From JBNKFQ01 sp050289385 (GTDB lineage: Bacteria; Pseudomonadota; Gammaproteobacteria; Pseudomonadales; Porticoccaceae), in the NCBI GenBank assembly GCA_050289385.1, contig JBNKFQ010000025.1, positions 1-18,176 of the forward strand: DNA of 18,176 bases, written 5' to 3'. Numbering within the stretch: position 1 is the first letter of the stretch; every line of letters starts with the position of its first letter. The notes below the pieces were generated by a model that saw only the letters and a program-made list of their open reading frames with translations, ran no database searches and was not told where the DNA came from. The translations under genes and the position numbers were made by a program. This document shows, in pieces, positions 1 through 6,280 of this stretch.

Positions 1-309
1 GGTCTGGAATATGCGTTCAACCTGTCGGGTTATGATGCCTTTGCCCGGGTCGACTACGCCTATGTCGGTGAGTACACCACCTATATCAATCAACCGGCAT
101 ATGTTCCGTCTTCCGGTGATTTCAGTCAGGTTCATCTGAAAGCCGGTGCCACGATTGGCAAGGTGAATGTCGATGTCTTCATCAACAATCTCACCAATGC
201 AAACGATCTGACCTGGGTAGATGCTACCTATAGTTCGTGGGCATCAGCGCCGCGGGCCTACCGTCTGCGCCCCAGAACTGTAGGTTTGAATTTTTCCTAC
301 CGTTTTTAA
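1..309 (+). CDS. TonB-dependent receptor, C-terminal fragment (5' end outside the window)
   Basis: The frame is open from base 1 to a TAA at 307-309 and gives the last 102 residues of an outer-membrane beta-barrel. Alternating hydrophobic/polar strands are visible (AGLEYAF-like start, VNVDVFINNLTN), with the typical penultimate-strand motif INNLTN and the ending RPRTVGLNFSYRF. A terminal Phe preceded by alternating residues is the usual barrel-assembly signal. Family knowledge: such receptors import ligands such as siderophores, haem, vitamins, glycans or hydrophobic compounds, using TonB energy. The plug domain lies upstream of the window, so the ligand cannot be guessed. The C-terminal style (RPRTVG) is shared with the two complete receptors further right, so they probably belong to one subfamily. 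A strong terminator follows the stop. Confidence 0.9.
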   Translation, partial: GLEYAFNLSGYDAFARVDYAYVGEYTTYINQPAYVPSSGDFSQVHLKAGATIGKVNVDVFINNLTNANDLTWVDATYSSWASAPRAYRLRPRTVGLNFSYRF

Positions 310-324
310 AAAGCACCCGCGAGA

Positions 325-360
325 ACAAAGAGGCTGCTGAAGTGCAGCCTCTTTGTCTTT
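325..360 (+). terminator. Rho-independent terminator of the first TBDR gene
   Basis: A perfect 13-bp stem (325-337 pairs with 344-356) encloses a 6-nt loop. It is followed by a short T-rich stretch (CTTT). It sits 15 nt after the TBDR stop codon. Confidence 0.85.
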
Positions 361-395
361 ATACGTACACCTTCTTATAGAAAGCTCCGCGAAAC

Positions 396-537
396 ATGCG
401 TGTCGGCGTCAGGATAAATCATATTAATATTGAATTGTATGGGACCAATTTGATTGCCGAAGACCCACTGACTGCTGTATGAAACCCCGTATGGAGATAC
501 TGGCAGCCTTATTGGATTTAGTGCCGACTATGACTTC
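396..537 (+). pseudogene. Decayed 3' end of a second TonB-dependent receptor
   Basis: The frame from 396 reads residues such as INIELYGTNLIAEDPLTAV. These line up without gaps with VNVDVFINNLTNANDLTWV in the intact receptor end at 1-309. That frame stops at 480-482. The bases just after, in another frame, read GSLIGFSADYDF up to 537, which matches the receptor's terminal strand (TVGLNFSYRF) in the spacing of G, Y and F. The stop codon expected after the final Phe is replaced by TGG. I read this as the eroded end of a paralogous receptor gene with at least one frameshift. Nothing convincing was found between 540 and 624, although a barrel-like string (GNVSLAIKVG) appears in a third frame near 547-576. 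Similarity judged by eye only. Confidence 0.55.
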
Positions 538-624
538 TGGACGTTGGTAACGTTAGCCTTGCCATCAAGGTAGGGTAAATGAGCCGCAACAACGTCGCTC
601 CCGGCGACATCAACGGTGTGCATA

Positions 625-1698
625 TCACAAACGACTCCCGCTGGTGGGTGGCGATTCTGGCACGGCATTCTCTACCCTCCCCAGTACCTCCCCTCGCCAC
701 CCATCCGGCGTCGTCCCGGCAAATTCCTTAAATGCGCGATGAAAATTATTCGGCTGTTGATATCCCAACTGAAAGGCGATTTCCTGTATGGTTAACCGGG
801 TATTGGCCAGATAGTCCTTGGCCAGGTCGACCCGCACCTCGAGACAAATTCGGCGAAACGTTGTGCCGGCGTCCGCCAGTTGGCGGCGCAGCGTTCTGGC
901 CGATAACGACATCACCTGCGCGGTGGCCTCCAGTTGAAAACGGCACTTGGTGGGTTGGGTCACCAGCAAACGCTTGACACGACTGACGATGTTGTCGCCG
1001 ATATCGTGCTCCAGCAGCAAACGCCTGACCTGGGTTTCCTGCACCGCCAAAGACTCGGGTGTGCCGCGGTGGATTGGCATTTGTAGCCATTGGCGGGGTA
1101 TCGCCAGACATGCCACGTCCTCATCGAAAAAACTCCGGCAGCCCAGTAACTGTTGATACTGGCCGTGATAACTGGGTTGCCGATAGCTCAGAGCCGCATA
1201 ACTGGCACAGGCCGCGAGACCCTCCGGTAGCAGGTCCTGGATATAGCGCCAGGTGGAAATCAGCCAGTACTCGATGAGCAATTGATGATAGGCCGCGCCT
1301 TCCGGTTTTACCTGGTAAATCACCAATGCGTGTTCAGCTTTGATGGTGAGCTTCAAGTCCATATAGGGGTTTGCGCTCTGCGCGAATTGGCAGATTAAGC
1401 GCAGGCTTTGGTGCAGGGTATCGCTGGAGAGAATGGCGTAACCCATGGTACCCATATCCCGCAGAGCCGCCCGGCGCGCTACCCGCAGGGTAATGTTGGG
1501 CGCTTCGTTTACGTGCAACTGCAACAGCAGCTTGAAGTAGCTTTCCAGAGAGTCTTCCTGCAGCCACCACTGCGCGTTCAGACCGCACCAATGCCCCAGG
1601 GAGTCCCTGTCCACGTGTGAGTATTCCTGCTGTAATACCTCTACCAATCTCTCAAGTTGACGGCTGGGAAGGTCTGAATTGCTTGTCGAAAGGACCAT
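625..1698 (-). CDS. AraC/XylS-family transcriptional regulator with arabinose-binding-like N-terminal domain
   Basis: The product is 357 aa if it starts at the ATG at 1698 (reverse strand). The N-terminal two-thirds resembles the Arabinose_bd sensor domain of OruR/ArgR-like regulators. The C-terminal part (about residues 256-336) is a double helix-turn-helix: a first helix pair around LEATAQVMSLSARTLRRQL, then the family signature LTIQEIAFQLGYQQPNNFHRAFKEFAGTTP. The frame is open to an earlier Met at 1785, but that extension would run through the three direct repeats at 1723-1781, so I prefer 1698; no strong Shine-Dalgarno supports either. The gene diverges from the ferredoxin cluster. The repeats in the gap are probably its binding sites, and the same repeats lie upstream of the gene at 6281. 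The inducer is unknown. The C-terminal tail beyond the HTH (about 20 residues) is not conserved in the family. Confidence 0.9.
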   Translation of the reverse strand: MVLSTSNSDLPSRQLERLVEVLQQEYSHVDRDSLGHWCGLNAQWWLQEDSLESYFKLLLQLHVNEAPNITLRVARRAALRDMGTMGYAILSSDTLHQSLRLICQFAQSANPYMDLKLTIKAEHALVIYQVKPEGAAYHQLLIEYWLISTWRYIQDLLPEGLAACASYAALSYRQPSYHGQYQQLLGCRSFFDEDVACLAIPRQWLQMPIHRGTPESLAVQETQVRRLLLEHDIGDNIVSRVKRLLVTQPTKCRFQLEATAQVMSLSARTLRRQLADAGTTFRRICLEVRVDLAKDYLANTRLTIQEIAFQLGYQQPNNFHRAFKEFAGTTPDGWRGEVLGRVENAVPESPPTSGSRL

Positions 1699-1722
1699 AT
1701 CATATGCCGGTTGAATTAAGTG

Positions 1723-1810
1723 TGGACGGAAATGATACGTTCGGTCGGACAGAAATGATAGTGCTATGGACGAAAATGATATCATGCAGGCTGCATTTTT
1801 TATTTAATAT
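1723..1810 (+). promoter_or_regulatory. Triple direct-repeat operator plus promoter (site A)
   Basis: Three 15-bp direct repeats lie at 1723-1737 (TGGACGGAAATGATA), 1746-1760 (CGGACAGAAATGATA) and 1767-1781 (TGGACGAAAATGATA), with starts 23 and 21 bp apart. A -10-like TAATAT lies at 1805-1810. A -35 hexamer placed 17 bp upstream would be 1782-1787 (TCATGC, a poor match) and would directly abut the last repeat. That geometry fits class II activation by an AraC-type protein. The same layout recurs at 5986-6073. Transcription would run toward the ferredoxin gene and leave a long leader. The repeats also lie 25-83 bp upstream of the AraC start, so autoregulation is possible. Confidence 0.75.
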
Positions 1811-2082
1811 GAGCCCACGACCTGATGCCACGGTACATGGCGACTCATGATGACCCGCTGAGTCCCGGCTGAGTAATCCAGGCACGTATTTTTTGGACAA
1901 TTCCTGTATCGCGGTAACTCTCAAACAAATTACCTGTGGAAATAAATTTGTGTCCCCCCAATGTTACGTGCGAAATGAAACTGTACCGAATATGCGACAT
2001 GTTATCTGATATTGCTGATCGAACAGTTTTAAACCTGGTACTGTGAAGTTAAATAATTACCCAAGAGAAAAGAAAACGATTT
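1811..2082 (+). other. Long untranslated leader of the ferredoxin gene
   Basis: No ORF with coding character was found between the predicted -10 and the ferredoxin ATG. A 9-bp match to the repeat core (CCGAATATG, 1986-1994) occurs here, but without the TGATA end. A TGTTATCT string at 1999-2006 could serve as an extended -10 closer to the gene. The gene's ribosome binding site is weak and A-rich. Confidence 0.35.
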
Positions 2083-2409
2083 ATGGCAACAATTAAATTC
2101 GTCAACGCAAAGGGCGTAGTAACCAAAGTTGAGGCATCTGTTGGGACATCTGTGATGTTGGCTGCCGTCGATAATCATATTGATGGAATTATTGGTGAAT
2201 GCGGTGGTATTTGCGGCTGTGGTACCTGTCATTGTTATGTGGATGAAAACTGGCTTGACAAAGTAGGAGAGCCGGATGAAGAAGAGTTGATGATGCTTGA
2301 GGATGTATATAAATGCAAACCCAACAGCCGATTAGGTTGCCAGATAAAAATGAGTGAGGAGCTGGATGGCCTCACAGTTTATCTGCCAGCTTTACACGAT
2401 GATTTGTAG
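2083..2409 (+). CDS. [2Fe-2S] ferredoxin, putidaredoxin/adrenodoxin type
   Basis: The product is 108 aa, normal for the family. The cluster ligands are C40, C46, C49 and C86, matching the C-x5-C-x2-C-x36-C pattern of vertebrate/bacterial P450-type ferredoxins. Two further cysteines (C44, C51) lie inside the loop. The acidic helix after the loop (DEEELMMLED) corresponds to the reductase/P450 docking helix, and the C-terminal SRLGCQIKM and VYLPA strings are typical. Family role: carries single electrons from an NADH-dependent FAD reductase to a cytochrome P450 or another oxygenase in the cytoplasm. The matching reductase is at 4025-5251. No P450 is present in the window. Expression is probably driven from the AraC-type promoter at 1723-1810. 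Confidence 0.93.
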   Translation: MATIKFVNAKGVVTKVEASVGTSVMLAAVDNHIDGIIGECGGICGCGTCHCYVDENWLDKVGEPDEEELMMLEDVYKCKPNSRLGCQIKMSEELDGLTVYLPALHDDL

Positions 2410-2611
2410 ATAGTGATCTCCGGCTACCTGTCAGTAAAACTATTATTCGGCCCGATCGGGCATGTAAAAATCCGTGTGGCTTCTATCCGAAAGAAGATGT
2501 GAGGACATCAAGTCATTAGAAAAATTAACCAGAGAAGCTTTAAAAGAACTTGGTGAGTCCGAGAGTGCATTCTGACATATTCGCGTAAATTGATAATTGT
2601 GATTAGATCGA

Positions 2612-3116
2612 ATGAGTGAAGTTGGCGAAGTCCGGGATATTTTATAAAAAAAATCAAAATAATAATACACATTCTGATATGTCTGTTATCAGGTATGTGT
2701 TGTTTAGTCTCCCATTTGGAATTTCTGGATGGGTAGTTGCTCCCACATCGATCATTCAAGGTATCTACGCAAAATATTTTGGAATCTCTTTGTCAGAAAT
2801 TATTGATTATGGGAAATGGAAGCATGGCTCTGATCAGGGGGCTACCTGTTTTTCTGTTTTCGGACTCACTTTTAGATGTACTTTCGCTCTTGGCAGTGCG
2901 CTGGGATTGGCTGTCGCAGGTTGGTACGGGTTTGATACAACCAGTGTGAATCAAAGCGAGGATGGTGTATTTGGTATGTTGATGGCAATATCCTGGCTGC
3001 CCGGTTTATTTGCTATTGGGTCACTGGCATTTGTCTATATGTCACCAATTAATAGTCGTCGATATAACATTATCCGCCGTATGCTTGATGCTGGATTGAT
3101 ACGCGCTGAACAATAA
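2612..3116 (+). pseudogene. Internally deleted GPH/MFS (MelB-like) transporter
   Basis: A continuous frame (GTG at 2616 to TAA at 3116, 166 aa) joins the two ends of a glycoside-pentoside-hexuronide:cation symporter. The first part (SVIRYVLFSLPFGISGWVVA) is the first membrane segment. It then jumps at about FGISLSEI/IDYGKWKHG into the conserved region near the C-terminal third, DYGKWKxGxxxG, followed by three hydrophobic segments and the usual cytoplasmic tail. Full-length members have about 450-500 residues, so roughly 270-300 are missing, including the loop with the DPxxGxxSD-type motif. A nearby ATG at 2612 in another frame reads MSEVGEVRDIL then stops, suggesting the true N-terminus is also frameshifted. 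I regard it as a dead gene, although the in-frame junction means a short membrane protein could still be made. The original substrate is unknown. Confidence 0.7.
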
Positions 3117-3278
3117 CGTGGTTTGATCGGTTAAAGTATAATCTGAACTATTTTTTATAGCGGAAGTGCTTTTTCTAAAAAAGAGACGTTGTTCATCCCC
3201 AAAAGCGTGCCCGCCTGACCTGCGTCTCGAGAAAGTGTCCCGATGCCTATTGGATTCAAAAACGACGGGAGCAGATCA

Positions 3279-4025
3279 ATGAGCAAGTTTGTTTTGCTCT
3301 ACCATAAAACCGGATTGGTTTACGCGACAATGTTTTTGATTGTGGTCTTTGGATTCATGGTGCTGTGGTTGGAAAATTTTAGCGATGTGTACCTGGGAGA
3401 TTTGATATCCCGGGCCATGTACCTCGGTGGGTTGCTGTTTATCGTCACGTTTTCTGCTTCCTCTCTGCGTTATTTTTACAAGTCCGACCTTACCGTTTGG
3501 GCGTTAAAAAATTGACCTGTTTCGGGCTTTCCTGTGTTGTGGCTTATCTGTCGGGGATGCTCTATATGCTGTTGAGGGCCTACCTGTTTCCGAAGGAATT
3601 GCCGCTGCTGACCTCAAGCCGGACACAGATCTCGACGGTGTTGACGAGCGGTCTTTTTTGTCTTGGCCTTACTGCCATGACGATCAAGTCATCCAAGTAA
3701 GATGGTTAGAGCTCTGACCCCGGCACCCAGGAAGACTCTCCACTTGTTGGAGAGTTACATCGTGTTTGGTATGGTGATCGCGGTGCATGTAAATGTTATT
3801 AAACACCACGATCACCATATCGTGGCATTGATCGTGGTTGTCAGTCTCTTTTTATTGGCGTCACTGGGAGTGTGGGGGTTGAGAGTGAGTAAATACGTAC
3901 ACAATGGCGCCTTTAAGGCGCTGATTCACAAGAGTGTTTCCCGCAAAGCCTTTTTTCTGTTGCTGTTGTGTGCGTCGATATCTTCCTTGTACCTGTTATT
4001 TCTTCGCTCGCTGGTGCTGGTTTAA
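3279..4025 (+). pseudogene. Frame-broken ferric-reductase-like (MsrQ/YedZ-like) membrane protein, paralogue of the gene at 6281
   Basis: Three consecutive frames reconstruct one protein collinear with the intact gene at 6281-6907. Frame 1 (ATG 3279, preceded by GGGAG at 3267-3271) covers the first membrane segments to TGA at 3513-3515. A -1 shift at the A6 run 3506-3511 continues into frame 2, which ends with TAA at 3698-3700. A further +1 shift continues into the frame starting ATG 3702, which ends at 4025. Across the first break the alignment with the intact paralogue is gap-free (KSDLTVW-16 residues-AYLS-LRAYLFP versus KSDFTKW-MAFFMH-LRGVMFP). The first haem-ligand His (H93 of the paralogue) is Gly here, while the second (in TLHLLES) and a third (AVHVN) are kept. 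The final frame's stop overlaps the reductase start (TAATG). It is either a pseudogene or damaged by sequence errors; the lost His favours decay. Confidence 0.65.
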
Positions 4026-5251
4026 TGATCGAGACCTGCATTGTCATCGGCGCGGGCTATGCGGCATCGCAACTGGCGGTCAGCGTGCGGCAGCACGGCT
4101 GGCGGGGTCGCATTCTGGTGATCGGCGATGAACCGTTCTACCCCTACCAACGCCCCAGCCTGTCCAAGAATTTTCTAGAAGGCAAGGAGGGGCGGGAGGA
4201 TATCCTGATTCGACCGGTGGTGGATTACGAGAAATATCAGATCGAATTCCGCCTCGGCACCCGGGTGGAGATGATTGACCGGGCTTATAAATCCGTTGTC
4301 TTGCAAAGTGGCGAAGTTCTGCATTACGACAAGCTGGCGCTCTGTACCGGATCGCGGGTGCGCCGGGTAACAATCCCCGGCGCCAATCTCGACGGCATCC
4401 ATTATTTGCGCCATATCCGCGATGCGGAGCACATTCAGGCCCGAGCCAAAAAGAGATGTCGTGCCGTCATCGTTGGCGGCGGCTATCTGGGCCTGGAAAC
4501 TGCAGCCGCGCTAAAGACAATGGGCATGGAAGTGATTGTGCTGGAGATGGCACCGCGTATTCTGGCACGCGTCACCGCCCACCAGATTTCCGAGTTCTTT
4601 GTTCGGACACACACTCGGCACGGGGTAATCATTAAAACCGGCATGGCTGTCACCGCCTTTGAGGGTGGAAAGGGGGTCTCTCATGTGGTGTGCGCCAACG
4701 GCAGTCGCTTTCGCGCCGATGTGATCATCATCGGTGTTGGAGTGGTGCCTAACGTGGAGCTGGCCGAGGCTGCCGGATTGAAGGTGTGCGACGGTATCGA
4801 GGTGGATCAGTATGCCATTACCTCCGATCCGGATGTCGTGGCCGCTGGCGATTGCACCAGTCACCCCAACAGTTTCTACCAGCGATCTCTACGCCTGGAA
4901 TCGGTCCCCAACGCCATTGCCCAGGCCAAGAGCGCTGCGGCATCGATCTGCGGTAAGCGGCAGCCCCATAACAGCCTGCCCTGGTTCTGGTCCGAGCAGT
5001 ACGATGTCAAGCTACAAATTGCCGGGCTCAATCAAGACTACGACCAGGTCGTATTGCGTGGCGATGAATCTGGAGGCCGCGATTTTTCGGTTTTTTATCT
5101 GAAAAATAATCGCTTGATCGCGGCAGACTGCATTAATCGCCCTGGTGAATTCATGATCAGTAAGCGTCTCATCACCCGCCAAATCGAGGTTGATAAAACG
5201 CTGTTGTCCAACGAGAACATAGCTGTAAAAAGCCTGTTGCCAATCGGTTGA
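4025..5251 (+). CDS. NADH-dependent FAD ferredoxin reductase (putidaredoxin/rubredoxin reductase type)
   Basis: The product is 408 aa, normal for the family. The FAD-binding Rossmann motif GAGYAA lies at residues 9-14, the bridging LCTGS at 106-110, and the second dinucleotide fold GGGYLGLE at 151-158 with an acidic E174 at the end of its second strand, which favours NADH over NADPH. The FAD-contacting AAGDC is at 273-277, followed by ESVPNAIAQAK and the C-terminal interface domain (WFWSEQYDVKLQIAG). Family role: transfers hydride electrons from NADH through FAD to a small ferredoxin, here most likely the one at 2083. The ATG at 4025 is chosen because all family proteins begin just before the Rossmann strand; the open frame back to 3968 is antiparallel membrane-gene coding. 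Its start overlaps the preceding stop by one base (TAATG), suggesting translational coupling with the broken membrane gene. Confidence 0.93.
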   Translation: MIETCIVIGAGYAASQLAVSVRQHGWRGRILVIGDEPFYPYQRPSLSKNFLEGKEGREDILIRPVVDYEKYQIEFRLGTRVEMIDRAYKSVVLQSGEVLHYDKLALCTGSRVRRVTIPGANLDGIHYLRHIRDAEHIQARAKKRCRAVIVGGGYLGLETAAALKTMGMEVIVLEMAPRILARVTAHQISEFFVRTHTRHGVIIKTGMAVTAFEGGKGVSHVVCANGSRFRADVIIIGVGVVPNVELAEAAGLKVCDGIEVDQYAITSDPDVVAAGDCTSHPNSFYQRSLRLESVPNAIAQAKSAAASICGKRQPHNSLPWFWSEQYDVKLQIAGLNQDYDQVVLRGDESGGRDFSVFYLKNNRLIAADCINRPGEFMISKRLITRQIEVDKTLLSNENIAVKSLLPIG

Positions 5252-5308
5252 TCGTGTCTCCCAACCGTCACTGGATTATTTGCGGGCACCTCTAACTACC
5301 AACTTTTC

Positions 5309-5378
5309 ATCACTCCTGCGAAGGTGGGAATTTTGGCATTTCGAAAACTTTTGGATTTCCGTTTTCGCGGAAATGACG
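5309..5378. repeat. REP/dRS3-like intergenic palindromic element
   Basis: The right half has a perfect 7-bp stem ATTTCCG (5355-5361) with CGGAAAT (5368-5374), ending ATGACG. The left half (CTCCTGCGAAGGTGGGAAT, 5312-5330) is a degenerate copy in inverted sense of the common ATTCCCGCGAAAGCGGGAATGACG type of short interspersed repeat in proteobacteria. Function unknown; such elements are often scattered through genomes. Confidence 0.45.
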
Positions 5379-5597
5379 TTTTTAGAATTTCCTTAAGCTT
5401 GAATACGACGTTAAATGGTCGCACGTCGGTAGTGACTCGCTGTTGCTCGGTCCTTCGGACCGCCTTCGGCGCCGAAATGGTAAAACTATTTTTCGTACGT
5501 CGCGCGCTAACAACAACATGCCTCTGTAGCCCTCTGTTACGGGACACTAGTACGGGGCATCATGTTTGTGCGAAGAAGCGTTGAACCGGCCTTAAAA
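5379..5597. other. Gene-free stretch with two adjacent small hairpins
   Basis: No coding frame with family resemblance was found. Two consecutive TTC-loop hairpins lie at 5448-5462 (CGGTCC-TTC-GGACCG) and 5461-5471 (CGCC-TTC-GGCG). They share bases, so only one can form at a time. They are not followed by a T run, so they do not look like a terminator for the reductase gene. Confidence 0.3.
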
Positions 5598-5629
5598 AGC
5601 GTGCGACGTATAGCGTGCGACGTGCGACC
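5598..5629. repeat. Short tandem repeat, 14-bp period
   Basis: The 12-mer AGCGTGCGACGT occurs at 5598-5609 and again exactly at 5612-5623, separated by AT. A partial third unit (GCGACC) follows at 5624-5629. Confidence 0.6.
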
Positions 5630-5700
5630 GCCTTTAAGCAAGCGCCATTCGGGTCAGACAAAATATCTGAGGTTGTCAGATCTCCCTGAATAATTGTTTC

Positions 5701-5934
5701 ACGCAGTGCGCCGGCCTGGCAGCTGTATTGAGCCTGGGTTTGAGCGCCTGCCTCAAGTTGCCCCCGGCGGACATCAACCTCAGCGCGGGTCTGGAATATG
5801 CCTTTACCCTGTCGGGATAGGATACCTTCGCCCGGATTGACTGCGATTACGTTGGTGAATACGACACCCGGATCCATCAGTCCCGTTCACTCCTTGCCCT
5901 TTCTCCCGGCTTTTGTGAAAGAGTTGCAATTTAG
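5701..5934 (+). pseudogene. Relic of a TonB-dependent receptor barrel segment
   Basis: In frame with base 5701 the sequence reads into INLSAGLEYAFTLSG-stop-DTFARIDCDYVGEYDT. The part from 5788 to 5880 matches the first 93 bases of the window at about 71 of 93 positions by eye count, with no gaps, and encodes the same barrel strands (GLEYAFNLSGYDAFARVDYAYVGEY there). A Tyr codon has become TAG at 5818-5820. After 5880 the similarity ends, and the frame closes with TAG at 5932-5934. The stretch before about 5760 is only weakly receptor-like. It is a non-functional leftover of a duplicated receptor gene. Confidence 0.7.
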
Positions 5935-5985
5935 TGTTAACAGGCCCTGATTACAGTATGTTTCGGACTCGCTTTAAAGCACATA

Positions 5986-6073
5986 TGGCCGGAAATGATA
6001 TATCAGTCTGGCCGAATATGATAACAAGTTGGCCGTAAGTGATATCGCCCACGCCTGGTGTTTTTTTTACTAT
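5986..6073 (+). promoter_or_regulatory. Triple direct-repeat operator plus promoter (site B)
   Basis: Three repeats lie at 5986-6000 (TGGCCGGAAATGATA), 6009-6023 (TGGCCGAATATGATA) and 6030-6044 (TGGCCGTAAGTGATA). Starts are 23 and 21 bp apart, exactly as at site A. A -10-like TACTAT begins 24 bp after the last repeat (6068-6073), again as at site A. With the six repeats aligned the consensus is YGGMCRDAWRTGATA. The promoter points at the membrane protein gene at 6281. The leader from the predicted -10 to the start codon is about 200 nt, and I see no gene in it. Confidence 0.75.
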
Positions 6074-6280
6074 AGCCCTGTGCTTTGCATAATCTGACAT
6101 TTTATTTCCGGTTACAGATTTTGTTCTCTCCTGTTTAGTCGATCAATTGTTACTTTCACAGCAGGGTGACCGTGTGGTGGGCTGTCCCATGAGCTGCTTC
6201 TGGTGGCTGCCATATTGAGTCGCACGGTTACTTAGTCAGGATTCCGGGTTTTTATGATAAAAGAGTAGGGAGGTTGTCAC

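Noticed and set aside
746..1111. Long alternative frames overlapping the AraC gene on both strands.
   Set aside because: Shadow frames with no family resemblance; the AraC frame accounts for the region.
1966..2010. Further copies of the 15-bp repeat before the ferredoxin gene (CGAAATGAAA, CCGAATATGCGA).
   Set aside because: They match only part of the consensus, one has a base missing, and their spacing of about 17 bp does not follow the 23/21 pattern.
2450..2461. Perfect 12-bp palindrome GCCCGATCGGGC after the ferredoxin stop.
   Set aside because: No loop and no T run, so not a convincing terminator; a lone palindrome of this size can be chance.
2471..2575. Short frame reading SVWLLSERRCEDIKSLEKLTREALKELG, ending in TGA before the transporter relic.
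   Set aside because: Fewer than 40 codons, no ribosome binding site and no family I can name; possibly a gene remnant but not supportable.
3137..3142. Consensus -10 TATAAT before the broken membrane gene.
   Set aside because: No acceptable -35 at 16-18 bp; the nearby TTGATC is only 8 bp away.
5296..5547. Minus-strand 83-codon ORF across the REP-like element and hairpins.
   Set aside because: It is Arg/Lys-rich, has no recognisable domain and spans repeat structures, as expected for a chance frame through palindromic DNA.
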